Assembly (NCBI RefSeq): GCF_003989135.1
Contig: NZ_RYZZ01000020.1
Location: forward strand, 1 to 64,000
Source: Peribacillus cavernae
GTDB lineage: Bacteria > Bacillota > Bacilli > Bacillales > DSM-1321
Direction: 5' to 3'
DNA length: 64,000 bases
The notes under the pieces were generated by a model that saw only the letters and a program-made list of their open reading frames with translations, did no database searches and was not told the origin of the DNA. Made by a program: the position numbers and the translations under genes. Shown one piece after another: positions 49,499 through 57,944 of the stretch. Every line of letters starts with the position of its first letter. Position 1 is the stretch's first letter.

Positions 49499-51382
49499 AT
49501 GGCAAAGAATCCATTTCATCAGTTGGACGTTATAAGGAACGCTTCTCAAAAAGGAAATATCATAACGGATTGTTACCGTCTCATGTATAACAAAGAGTTG
49601 TGGATTAAAGCATATGCGAAACTATATCCGAACCCTGGGAATCTGACAAAGGGAACAACAAATGAAACAATTGACGGGTTCAGTTTACAGAAAATAGATG
49701 ACATCATTGAACAATTGAAAGCTGGAAATTTTCGTTTTGCACCTGTAAGAAGGGTTTACATTCCAAAAAGCAATGGCAAAAAGAGACCATTAGGAGTTCC
49801 TATTTTTAAAGATAAGATTGTGCAGGAAGTTATGAGAATGCTTTTGGAAAATGTTTATGAACCAACATTCTCAGAAAATTCCCATGGATTCAGAGAGGGA
49901 AGGAGTTGTCACACAGCTTTATCCCAAATCAAAAATACATGGAAAGGTCTAACATGGTGTATTGAAGGAGACATAAAAGGCTTTTTCGACCATATAGACC
50001 ATTCTGTATTAATAAAACTTATCTCAAAGAGAATTAATGATCGTCGTTTTCTGCTACTTATTCATAATGCACTTAGTTGTGGTGTAATGGAAGATTGGAC
50101 TTATCATAAAACATACAGCGGTACACCACAGGGCGGTATAATCTCACCTCTGTTAGCCAATATCTATCTTCATGAGTTTGACCTGTTTATGGAAAAACAA
50201 ATGGAAGAATTTGATAAAGGAAAAACGAGAGCAAGAAATAGAGAGTATACAAAAATTCGCTCGGAAATCAGCACACTCTCCAGAAAAGTTAGAAGACTTG
50301 ATGATAGAAATGGACATCAACTGTGGGAAGGCAGAATGGATTTCGTTGACAAAATCGAGAAGCTTAAACGGAAGCAGATTTTGATACCATCGGTCAATTC
50401 GATGGACAAAGAGTATCAAAGAATGAAATACGTCCGATATGCTGATGATTTTGTTATAGGGATAGCTGGTTCTAAGCAAAGTGTATTTAAAATAAAGGAA
50501 ACGGTAAAGAATTTTCTTAAAGAGGAACTTCATCTTGACCTAAGTGATGAAAAAACTCTCATAACTCATTTGGAAAATCCAATTCCCTTTCTTGGATATG
50601 AATTCCGAAGATGGAATGAGTTTAAGGTTAAGAGGGTCACTTATAAAAACCAAAAACATCCATTGAAAAAGAGAACTCTTTCAGGGGCAATTAAGTTGGA
50701 AATTCCTGAATGGAAAATCAAAGAATTTTCCATAACAAACGGATACGGAAATCTGGACAACTTCAAAATTATACATCGAGCTAAACTTATTAACAATTCG
50801 GAATTGGAGATTCTGCATACCTATAACGCTGAACTTAGAGGAATTGCAAACTACTACAAACTGGCAAATAATTATCATCATCTTGATAAGTTATTTTATC
50901 TAGCTGAAAGTAGTTTCATCAAAACAATTGCTAATAAACGGAAAAGTACCTCAATGAAGGTTGCCTTAAGTATGAGAACTCACAAACAAGGAGTTTTATG
51001 TCTTGTTAGGAAAGATAAGCAGGACAATGAGAAACTTCATCAGTTTGTGAAGCTAAAAGACCTGCCTAAACCTAAAGGTGCTATTAAAGCAGATTCTCCT
51101 GAAACAGATACGTATGTAAATACGATGAAATATTCAGGAAGGTCAGAATTTGAAAAACGTTTATTGGCCAATCGATGTGAAGCGTGCGGTATAACAGAAG
51201 GTCAAATGGAAGTCCATCATGTTAGAAAGTTGAAGGACTTGAAAAAGAAAGCTAACTTAAAATACTTGGACAAAATTATGATTGAACGGAACAGAAAAAC
51301 AATTGTCCTTTGTTTTAAGTGCCATCATGACCACCACGAGAAGCAAATTCCGATTAGTCAACTGGCGAGCCGTATACGCTGA
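49499..51382 (+). CDS. ltrA: Group II intron-encoded protein: reverse transcriptase, maturase and HNH endonuclease
   Basis: A 627-residue protein. The reverse transcriptase domain has RVYIPKSNGKKRPLGVP, the FSENSHGFREGRSCHTAL motif, TPQGGIISPLLANIYLHEFD and the active site VRYADDFVIG. The maturase (X) domain lies at about residues 400-500 (HTYNAELRGIANYYKLA). The C-terminal HNH endonuclease has CEACG, VHHVRKLKDL and CFKCHHDHHE. All catalytic motifs are intact, so the intron may be mobile and self-splicing with its own protein. ATG at 49499 has AAAGGAG 8 nt upstream; an ATG at 49493 is too close. It is more AT-rich than its neighbours, which fits recent arrival. Confidence 0.96.
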   Translation: MAKNPFHQLDVIRNASQKGNIITDCYRLMYNKELWIKAYAKLYPNPGNLTKGTTNETIDGFSLQKIDDIIEQLKAGNFRFAPVRRVYIPKSNGKKRPLGVPIFKDKIVQEVMRMLLENVYEPTFSENSHGFREGRSCHTALSQIKNTWKGLTWCIEGDIKGFFDHIDHSVLIKLISKRINDRRFLLLIHNALSCGVMEDWTYHKTYSGTPQGGIISPLLANIYLHEFDLFMEKQMEEFDKGKTRARNREYTKIRSEISTLSRKVRRLDDRNGHQLWEGRMDFVDKIEKLKRKQILIPSVNSMDKEYQRMKYVRYADDFVIGIAGSKQSVFKIKETVKNFLKEELHLDLSDEKTLITHLENPIPFLGYEFRRWNEFKVKRVTYKNQKHPLKKRTLSGAIKLEIPEWKIKEFSITNGYGNLDNFKIIHRAKLINNSELEILHTYNAELRGIANYYKLANNYHHLDKLFYLAESSFIKTIANKRKSTSMKVALSMRTHKQGVLCLVRKDKQDNEKLHQFVKLKDLPKPKGAIKADSPETDTYVNTMKYSGRSEFEKRLLANRCEACGITEGQMEVHHVRKLKDLKKKANLKYLDKIMIERNRKTIVLCFKCHHDHHEKQIPISQLASRIR

Positions 51383-51400
51383 AAGGTGTACGTACGGTTC
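51367..51400 (+). ncRNA. Domain V of the group II intron
   Basis: A 34-nt hairpin: GAGCCGTATAC pairs with GTACGTACGGTTC around a GAAA tetraloop. The catalytic AGC triad is at 51368-51370. The stop codon of the intron-encoded protein (51380-51382) lies inside it. Confidence 0.93.
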
Positions 51401-51461
51401 TGAGGGGGGAACTGTGAAACCTGCTTGGGAGACCAAGTAAGGCGCATGCTTCCTACCCTAC

Positions 51462-51602
51462 GACCCCACTCCAAGCAGAGAAGATATTGAAGTCACAAAA
51501 AGGCTGGCTGAATGTGGAAAGATTATTGGCATAGAGCTGCTCGACCATGTTATTATCGGTGAGCAAAAGTATGTAAGCCTTAAGGAAAAAGGTTATTTAT
51601 GA
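51462..51602 (+). CDS. radC: RadC exon 2
   Basis: It encodes the last 46 residues, [19 protein letters not shown] through VSLKEKGYL, ending at TGA (51600). It supplies the Asp of the JAMM motif (HxH plus D), which is separated from the histidines by the intron. It has no start of its own and is only useful after splicing with 48378-48923. Confidence 0.92.
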   Translation, partial: DPTPSREDIEVTKRLAECGKIIGIELLDHVIIGEQKYVSLKEKGYL

Positions 51603-51752
51603 TACTATCAAAATCGTTGACGATGCGATATAATAATGTTTGTGATTTTTGATGAGAAATCTTTTTAACACCTTCTGTTTTTTTATGAATGACTGAACCT
51701 TAAATTGAATTCTTACCATAAAAGTGATCGTTTATGAAAGGGAGATACGGGA

Positions 51753-52763
51753 ATGTTGGGAATTGGTACGAGAGATGTTGGAATTGACTTAGGAACGGCT
51801 AATACGCTGGTATATGTAAAAGGAAAAGGGATTGCTGTCAGGGAACCATCGGTGGTTGCTTTTCAAACAGACACAAAAAGTATTGTCGCTGTAGGAAATG
51901 ATGCTAGGAACATGATTGGCCGTACTCCTGGAAATGTAGTGGCAATGCGCCCGATGAAGGATGGCGTCATTGCCGATTACGAAACAACCGCAACCATGAT
52001 GAAATATTACATGAAACAAGCCCAGAACAAAGGGGTATTTGCCCGTAAGCCGTACGTGATGATTTGTGTGCCATCCGGCATCACCGCTGTCGAGGAACGC
52101 GCGGTCATTGACGCAACGAGACAGGCAGGCGCCCGCGATGCCTATACGATTGAAGAACCATTTGCAGCCGCAATCGGGGCAAACCTTCCTGTTTGGGAGC
52201 CAACAGGAAGCATGGTTGTCGATATTGGCGGCGGAACGACTGAAGTAGCCATCATTTCCCTTGGCGGAATCGTGACAAGCCAGTCCATCCGCATTGCCGG
52301 CGATGAAATGGATGATGCCATCATCAGCTATATCCGCAAGAATTATAATCTGATGATCGGTGAACGTACCTCAGAAAGCATCAAGGTCGAAATCGGTTCA
52401 GCTGGAGATCCTGAAGGCATAGACAATATGGAAATCCGCGGACGTGATTTACTAACCGGGCTTCCGAAAACGATTGAAATCACTGCTGAGGAAATTTCAA
52501 AGGCGCTGCGGGACACCGTGTACACAATTGTTGACTCCGTGAAAAACACATTGGAAAAAACCCCGCCTGAACTGGCAGCTGATATTATGGACAGAGGAAT
52601 CGTCCTGACCGGAGGCGGAGCTCTGCTGCGCAATTTGGATAAAGTAATCAGCGAAGAAACAAAAATGCCTGTCCTTATCGCAGAAAATCCGCTTGATTGT
52701 GTGGCAATCGGAACAGGCAAAGCATTAGACCATATCCATCTATTCAAAAACAAAGCGAAATAA
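51753..52763 (+). CDS. mreB: Rod shape-determining protein MreB
   Basis: A 336-residue bacterial actin that forms membrane-bound filaments and directs the lateral wall synthesis machinery. It shows the phosphate-1 loop [19 protein letters not shown], phosphate-2 loop [12 protein letters not shown], and the adenosine motif [15 protein letters not shown]. Start follows GAAAGGGAG. It is the first gene of mreBCD-minCD; a repeat copy separates it from mreC. Confidence 0.97.
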   Translation: MLGIGTRDVGIDLGTANTLVYVKGKGIAVREPSVVAFQTDTKSIVAVGNDARNMIGRTPGNVVAMRPMKDGVIADYETTATMMKYYMKQAQNKGVFARKPYVMICVPSGITAVEERAVIDATRQAGARDAYTIEEPFAAAIGANLPVWEPTGSMVVDIGGGTTEVAIISLGGIVTSQSIRIAGDEMDDAIISYIRKNYNLMIGERTSESIKVEIGSAGDPEGIDNMEIRGRDLLTGLPKTIEITAEEISKALRDTVYTIVDSVKNTLEKTPPELAADIMDRGIVLTGGGALLRNLDKVISEETKMPVLIAENPLDCVAIGTGKALDHIHLFKNKAK

Positions 52764-52764
52764 T

Positions 52765-52911
52765 CAAGAAAAGCGGAAGCGCCTTGTTCAGCCCTGACAA
52801 GCATAAGACAGCCCGAAAGAAGGCGCTTTTTTCCTTCTGTAGGGAGCTGGCTTATGACCTCGAAGGGCTAGACGCTGGAGCTGGACACCAAGAAAAGCGC
52901 AAGCGCCTTTG
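52765..52911. repeat. GAAAAGCG intergenic repeat between mreB and mreC
   Basis: One copy begins CAAGAAAAGCGGAAGCGCC right after the mreB stop and ends GGAGCTGGACACC at about 52888. It is followed by the first 21 bp of a second copy (AAGAAAAGCGCAAGCGCCTTT). It is closely similar to the pair after clpX. The remaining 160 nt before mreC hold no other clear feature. Confidence 0.85.
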
Positions 52912-53072
52912 AAAAAGTTATACTTCTTTTTCTTATGAAGTAGGAACAACTGTGTCCATACAAAACGGGGGTTCCTTTGGTGGTTTCCATCAAAGGAATA
53001 TTCCCGTTTAAAGGTATGTTCATTTCTCGAAATGTTCCTGGGAACAAGTCTGAATAAATAGAGGTGAAAACC

Positions 53073-53960
53073 ATGCCACAGTTTTTCAATAAGAGATTAA
53101 TATTATTGCTGGTAAGTATTATCGTACTCGTGGCATTGATTGGTTTTTCGTTAAGAGAGAGAGAAGAATTGTCCTGGCCGGAACAATTTTTGAAAGATAC
53201 AGCCGGCTGGTTTCAAAATGCTTTTCATAAACCCGTTTCATCCGTAACGGGCTTTTTTGAAAATCTGAATGATCTTCAGCATACATACGACGAAAATAAA
53301 AAACTGAAATCCCGATTGGATGAATATGTGAAATTAAAAACAGAAGTGCAGGACTTGAAGAAGGAAAACGATGATTTACGAAACATTCTTAATAAAGAAA
53401 AAGATGATCTCAGCGAAGCATCACGTATCCAGGCGACGGTTATCGGCCGGAATCCCGATCGCTGGAATGAAATGATCACCATCAATAAAGGAACCCTGCA
53501 CGGGGTTGAGCTGGACATGGCCGTCGAGACATCTGAAGGCCTTATCGGCAAAGTAAAGAGCAGCAATAAATTCACCTCTTCTATTCAGCTTTTAAGTTCG
53601 ATAGATCCAAAAAACCGTATTTCCGCTGTAATCCAAGGCAATGAAGATGCTTACGGAGTGATTGAAGGCTATGATGAGAAAAGGCAGTTATTGCTTTTGA
53701 AGCGTATTCCATTTGATAAAAAGGTCAAAAAGAATTCTAACGTCATAACCTCCGGATATGGCGGCGTGTTTCCGAGGCGGCTGGTAATCGGAAAAGTCGT
53801 TGATGTGAAATTAGACCAATACGGTTTGAATCAAACCGCTTATGTCAAGCCTGCCACGGATTTTTATGATATCAGTAATGTAGTGATTCTAAAACGTGAC
53901 ATCCCGGCGCCAGAAGAAGGAAAGTCGGGCACAGGCCAGGAGGGGGATGGTGGGCAGTGA
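53073..53960 (+). CDS. mreC: Cell shape-determining protein MreC
   Basis: A 295-residue bitopic membrane protein of the elongation machinery. One membrane helix is near the N-terminus (LILLLVSIIVLVALIGF). A coiled coil spans about residues 68-115 (DENKKLKSRLDEYVKLKTEV), and an extracytoplasmic beta domain follows (VIGRNPDRWNEMITINKG, VITSGYGGVFPRRLVIGKV). ATG at 53073 follows GAGGTG; a GTG at 53064 is inside the binding site. The stop overlaps the mreD start. Confidence 0.96.
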   Translation: MPQFFNKRLILLLVSIIVLVALIGFSLREREELSWPEQFLKDTAGWFQNAFHKPVSSVTGFFENLNDLQHTYDENKKLKSRLDEYVKLKTEVQDLKKENDDLRNILNKEKDDLSEASRIQATVIGRNPDRWNEMITINKGTLHGVELDMAVETSEGLIGKVKSSNKFTSSIQLLSSIDPKNRISAVIQGNEDAYGVIEGYDEKRQLLLLKRIPFDKKVKKNSNVITSGYGGVFPRRLVIGKVVDVKLDQYGLNQTAYVKPATDFYDISNVVILKRDIPAPEEGKSGTGQEGDGGQ

Positions 53961-54475
53961 GCCGTTTCATCCTTCCTGTAACCGCTTTGCTGTTCTTCAT
54001 TTTTGAAAGCATTTTTGCCAATCTATTTTCAGGCGTCATGTTTGGGAGCGACCGGGTTTATGTGCCCCGCCTCATCATGATATTCATTGCATTTTTGGCT
54101 ATTTACGGCTCTAAGAGGTTGGGTATTTTATACGGGTTTATTTTAGGGCTTTGCTATGATGTGGTCTATACAGAAATATTGGGGATCTATACGTTTTTAT
54201 TCCCTGTGCTTGCCTATCTTATTTCCAAATCAATGAAGGTGCTGCAGGCCAATTTATTGATTGCCATTTTCGTTTCTGTTTTTTTCGTTGGCATTCTCGA
54301 GGTTGTTGTTTATCAGCTGAATGTGCTGATTAATTTTGCGAAGATAGGCTATCCGGAGTTTGCGAATACAAGGCTGTTGCCTACTCTTTTGCTGAACCTG
54401 GCTTTTATTGTCATCCTTTCCTTCCCTTTACGGCGGATGGTCGAAAAGTACGAGACGGAAAGGGACAGTGCATAA
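53957..54475 (+). CDS. mreD: Rod shape-determining protein MreD
   Basis: A 172-residue protein with about five membrane segments, including VTALLFFIFESIFANLF, LGILYGFILGLCYDVVY and TLLLNLAFIVILSFPL. The family is recognised by topology and place between mreC and minC. GTG at 53957 overlaps the mreC stop (GTGA), so the two are coupled in translation. Confidence 0.93.
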   Translation: MSRFILPVTALLFFIFESIFANLFSGVMFGSDRVYVPRLIMIFIAFLAIYGSKRLGILYGFILGLCYDVVYTEILGIYTFLFPVLAYLISKSMKVLQANLLIAIFVSVFFVGILEVVVYQLNVLINFAKIGYPEFANTRLLPTLLLNLAFIVILSFPLRRMVEKYETERDSA

Positions 54476-54631
54476 TCAATTGCAGGGAAAGCAGCGAATG
54501 TCAGCCAGCAATCCTTTTCAACATCCCTTGTTCTTGTAGGCAGGTTTTTCTTTCACTTTTTCGTTGCATGAGAAAAAGGAAATTTGTCCCGAGATGTCGA
54601 ATTATACTTTCATTGAGGTGAAACTGGCGCC

Positions 54632-55315
54632 ATGAATAAACGAACTCAACAAAATGTAATGATAAAAGGAACAAAAGACGGGCTAACGTTGCATCTCGAT
54701 GATTCCTGTTCCTTTTTCGAATTGTTGAAAGAGCTTGAAACAAAGCTTTCCGCAAACTATCAATTTCAAGAAAACGACTCGTTGATCGCTGTGAAAGTGC
54801 ATACTGGAAACAGATACTTATCCGCGGATCAAAAAGAAAAGATTAAAGAATTAATACGCAAAAAAAAGAAGCTTGTCGTTGATGATATTCATTCCAATGT
54901 TGTGACCCTCGATGAAGCAAGGCAGTGGAAAGAAGAGAATGAGATTACAACAGTAGCCAAAATGGTCAGATCTGGCCAAATTATAAAGGTTCCAGGCGAT
55001 TTATTATTGATTGGTGATGTCAACCCCGGCGGTACGGTCACGGCGGGTGGGAACATCTACGTCATGGGTGTTTTAAAAGGGATTGCCCACGCCGGATTCT
55101 CGGGAAATGAAGGAGCCATCATTGCAGCTTCAGTCATGAAACCAGCACACTTGCGGATCAGCGATATTGTGAACCGTACCCCGGATGGATATACAGAGGA
55201 CGGGCACGGCATGGAATGTGCCTATATTGATGAAAACCATCAACTTGTCATTGGAAAACTGCAGGTTTTGAAGACACATAGACCTAATTTAAATAGATTA
55301 GAAGGGAGACTCTAA
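54632..55315 (+). CDS. minC: Septum site-determining protein MinC
   Basis: A 227-residue inhibitor of FtsZ that blocks polar division. The N-terminal domain starts IKGTKDGLTLHLDDSCSF. The C-terminal beta-helix begins about residue 105 and has VPGDLLLIGDVNPGGTVTAGG, IYVMGVLKGIAHAGF and ASVMKPAHLRISD, through which it binds MinD. It lies 2 nt before minD. Confidence 0.96.
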   Translation: MNKRTQQNVMIKGTKDGLTLHLDDSCSFFELLKELETKLSANYQFQENDSLIAVKVHTGNRYLSADQKEKIKELIRKKKKLVVDDIHSNVVTLDEARQWKEENEITTVAKMVRSGQIIKVPGDLLLIGDVNPGGTVTAGGNIYVMGVLKGIAHAGFSGNEGAIIAASVMKPAHLRISDIVNRTPDGYTEDGHGMECAYIDENHQLVIGKLQVLKTHRPNLNRLEGRL

Positions 55316-55317
55316 TC

Positions 55318-56121
55318 GTGGGAGAGGCAATAGTTATTACATCCGGCAAGGGTGGAGTGGGAAAGACAACTACTTCTGCCAATTTGGGGACATCCTTGGC
55401 CATTCTTGGTAAAAAGGTATGTTTGATCGATACAGATATCGGCCTGCGCAATTTAGACGTTGTCATGGGTCTTGAAAATCGGATTATCTATGATCTAGTA
55501 GATGTCGTTGAGGAACGATGCAAGATTCATCAGGCACTTGTGAAGGATAAAAGGTTCGATGACTTGCTCTATTTACTGCCGGCAGCGCAGACAAGCGACA
55601 AATCTGCCGTTAACCCGGACCAAATGAAGAAACTTGTCGAGGAGTTAAAGCAGGACTATGATTACATAATTATTGATTGCCCTGCAGGAATTGAACAGGG
55701 ATACAAAAATGCAATTGCGGGTGCTGATAAGGCCATTGTCGTGACGACCCCTGAAACCTCGGCAGTGCGCGATGCGGACCGGATCATCGGTTTGCTTGAA
55801 AAAGAAGAAACTATCGAGCCGCCAAAGCTAATCATCAACCGAATCCGCAGCCATATGCTGAAAAGCGGCGAAATGCTGGATATCGACGAAATCACTGCCC
55901 ATCTTTCCATCGATTTAATCGGCATCGTAGTCGACGATGACCAGGTCATCAAGGCATCGAATCAAGGCGAACCAATCGCGCTCGATCCCAATAATCGGGC
56001 TTCCATCGCCTACCGGAACATCGCTAGGAGAATCCTCGGCGAATCGGTTCCGCTCAAGCCGCTGGAAGACGAACCAAAAGGATTTGTCGCGAAAATCAAA
56101 AAGCTGTTCAGCGTACGATAG
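55318..56121 (+). CDS. minD: Septum site-determining ATPase MinD
   Basis: A 267-residue ParA/MinD ATPase that recruits MinC to the membrane. It has the deviant Walker A SGKGGVGKTTTSANLG (with the signature first lysine), DTDIGLRNLDVVMGLENR, and IIDCPAGIEQG. It ends in an amphipathic membrane-targeting helix (GFVAKIKKLFSVR). The GTG start follows GAAGGGAG. A terminator follows at 56134. Confidence 0.97.
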   Translation: MGEAIVITSGKGGVGKTTTSANLGTSLAILGKKVCLIDTDIGLRNLDVVMGLENRIIYDLVDVVEERCKIHQALVKDKRFDDLLYLLPAAQTSDKSAVNPDQMKKLVEELKQDYDYIIIDCPAGIEQGYKNAIAGADKAIVVTTPETSAVRDADRIIGLLEKEETIEPPKLIINRIRSHMLKSGEMLDIDEITAHLSIDLIGIVVDDDQVIKASNQGEPIALDPNNRASIAYRNIARRILGESVPLKPLEDEPKGFVAKIKKLFSVR

Positions 56122-56133
56122 ACACAATAGTAA

Positions 56134-56168
56134 GAGTGCATTCATTTTGATGCATTCTTTTTGTTTTT
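56134..56168 (+). terminator. Terminator of mreBCD-minCD
   Basis: GAGTGCAT pairs with ATGCATTC (one G-T pair) and is followed by a T run. Confidence 0.7.
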
Positions 56169-56264
56169 GTAAGATTGTAGTAACTTTTTACTAGTCATAG
56201 TCTGGACAAGGCAATCATACCCTTTTATAAAAGCAATGCAAGAAGGCAGGGGGTAGATTTCTGT

Positions 56265-57023
56265 ATGAAGGACAGAAGAAAAGATATACAAGACCGAATT
56301 AACAAACGGAGAAAAATGAGCGAGAAACGGCTGAGCGGTTCGTGGACACAGATCGATAATGAAGGGCACTATGGCTTTGAAACCACAGCCTATGAGGGTA
56401 CATCGGAAAAGGAGCACCCGCTCTTTAAGAAGGAATATTTCTATTTTAAGGCATTGGCTTCGCTGTGCTTGTTTCTGCTGATTGCTGTGATCTTTAAACA
56501 TCCCTCTGCTAAATTGGATGACACCCGAAGCTTTGTGAACGAGACGATGAATCAGGAGTTTCAATTTGCGACGGTATCGAACTGGTATGAGGACAAGTTT
56601 GGCAAGCCGATAGCTTTTCTGCCGGAGGATACATCATCAACTACGGAAAATGAAGGACTAACCAATCAATATGCATTGCCGGCGTCGGGGAAAATTGCCG
56701 AGAGCTTTGAAAGCAACGGTGAAGGAGTGATCATGGAGACCGATGCGGATTCAAGGGTGAAAGTAATGACCGAAGGCGTTGTCATTTTTGCGGGAAGCAA
56801 AGATGATCTTGGGAAAACCGTCGTCATCCAGCATAGTGATAAAAGTGAATCGTGGTATGGACATCTTGGCTCGATTGACGTGAAGCTATATGAAAATGTG
56901 AAAAAAGGAAAAGAAATCGGCGAGGTCACAGCGAGTGATGATGGGACCAAAGGGACGTTTTATCTTGCTATAAAAAAGGATGACAAATTCATCGACCCAA
57001 AAAAGGTGATACCATTTGAGTGA
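56265..57023 (+). CDS. spoIVFA: SpoIVFA, regulator of the SpoIVFB protease (M23-like domain)
   Basis: A 252-residue protein. It has a charged cytoplasmic N-terminus (about 60 residues), one membrane helix (FKALASLCLFLLIAVIF) and an external M23/LytM-like domain (ALPASGKIAESFESNGEGVIM, VVIQHSDKSESWYGHLG). The catalytic HxH of active M23 peptidases is altered (WYGHLG keeps one His), and it acts as a scaffold. In B. subtilis it holds SpoIVFB inactive with BofA until SpoIVB cleaves it, coupling forespore signals to pro-sigma-K processing. It overlaps spoIVFB by 8 nt. Confidence 0.93.
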   Translation: MKDRRKDIQDRINKRRKMSEKRLSGSWTQIDNEGHYGFETTAYEGTSEKEHPLFKKEYFYFKALASLCLFLLIAVIFKHPSAKLDDTRSFVNETMNQEFQFATVSNWYEDKFGKPIAFLPEDTSSTTENEGLTNQYALPASGKIAESFESNGEGVIMETDADSRVKVMTEGVVIFAGSKDDLGKTVVIQHSDKSESWYGHLGSIDVKLYENVKKGKEIGEVTASDDGTKGTFYLAIKKDDKFIDPKKVIPFE

Positions 57024-57882
57024 ATACCTCCAGCTCCTAGGTAAGCTTCGCATCCATCCTACCCTCTGGATTGTAATTGGAATCGCTGTCGTGACTGCCC
57101 ATTTCATTTCGGTGTTAATGCTTCTTTTCACGGTGTTAATTCATGAATTGGGACACGCAATTGCTGCGCAGCATTTTAAATGGAGAATTAAATCGATTTC
57201 ACTGCTGCCTTTCGGAGGATCCGTTGAAACAGAAGAGTATGGAAACAAATCCCTGAAGGAAGACTGTATTGTGATTCTCGCCGGACCGCTTCAGCATCTT
57301 TGGCTAATCGGTTCAGCTTATTTGTTCTATTCTTTCTCAATAATGCCGTATGAATTGTATCAGCAGTTTCTTTATTTGAATCTAGCAGTGATGGTATTCA
57401 ATTTGCTTCCGATATGGCCATTGGACGGCGGAAAGTTATTGTTTCTTGGCCTGTCGCTGTATCGCTCTTTTATTGATGCACACCGCTTTACCTTGTTATT
57501 TTCGATAGGGTTTGCCTTCCTGTCCCTGCTTCTGGTTAGCTTTTTTCAACCGTTCAACTTGAACATTTGGATTATCTCCGGCTTTCTTGCCGTATCTCTT
57601 TCGATGGAATGGAAGCAGCGGTACTATGCATTTATTCGCTTTCTGCTTGAACGGCACTATGGGAGGAATGTGGGTTTGGCAGTGCTTAGGCCGATAAGGG
57701 TTGAAGAAAGTGTGCAAATCCATAAGGTGCTTGAAAAGTTCCAGCGCGGCTGCAAGCATCCTATCATCATCTTGAAAAACGGCAAGGAACGGGGATCCCT
57801 CGATGAGAACGAAATTTTGCATGCCTATTTTTCTGATAAACTGACAAATGTGAAAATCGGCGACCTATTATATTCATATTAA
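57016..57882 (+). CDS. spoIVFB: SpoIVFB, intramembrane zinc metalloprotease (site-2 protease family)
   Basis: A 288-residue polytopic protease that releases sigma-K in the mother cell. The zinc motif is LIHELGHAIAA (about residue 42). The third ligand is in FNLLPIWPLDGGKLL (about 137), and a C-terminal CBS-like domain starts about residue 222 (VEESVQIHKVLEKFQRG), which senses ATP in the family. The TTG start at 57016 follows AAAGGTGAT and lies within spoIVFA. The gene order is that of B. subtilis. Confidence 0.94.
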   Translation: MSEYLQLLGKLRIHPTLWIVIGIAVVTAHFISVLMLLFTVLIHELGHAIAAQHFKWRIKSISLLPFGGSVETEEYGNKSLKEDCIVILAGPLQHLWLIGSAYLFYSFSIMPYELYQQFLYLNLAVMVFNLLPIWPLDGGKLLFLGLSLYRSFIDAHRFTLLFSIGFAFLSLLLVSFFQPFNLNIWIISGFLAVSLSMEWKQRYYAFIRFLLERHYGRNVGLAVLRPIRVEESVQIHKVLEKFQRGCKHPIIILKNGKERGSLDENEILHAYFSDKLTNVKIGDLLYSY

Positions 57883-57944
57883 CTGTGGTATCCTTTCTTC
57901 AAACAAAGGCGGCAAGTTCCAGCCTGTTTAAGAAGGGATTTTTT

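Larger units (their letters stand above)
48924..51461 (+). mobile_element. Group II intron inserted in radC (2538 nt)
   Basis: The left end GTGCGCC directly follows the exon triplet GGC, and the right end CCCTAC directly precedes GAC. Removing 48924-51461 restores the RadC frame exactly. EBS1 GCCTGAG (49209-49215) is perfectly complementary to the last seven bases of exon 1, CTCAGGC (48917-48923), as expected for target recognition. A multidomain reverse transcriptase ORF lies inside, and a canonical 34-nt domain V is at 51367-51400. It lies in the same orientation as radC, which splicing requires. Confidence 0.95.
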
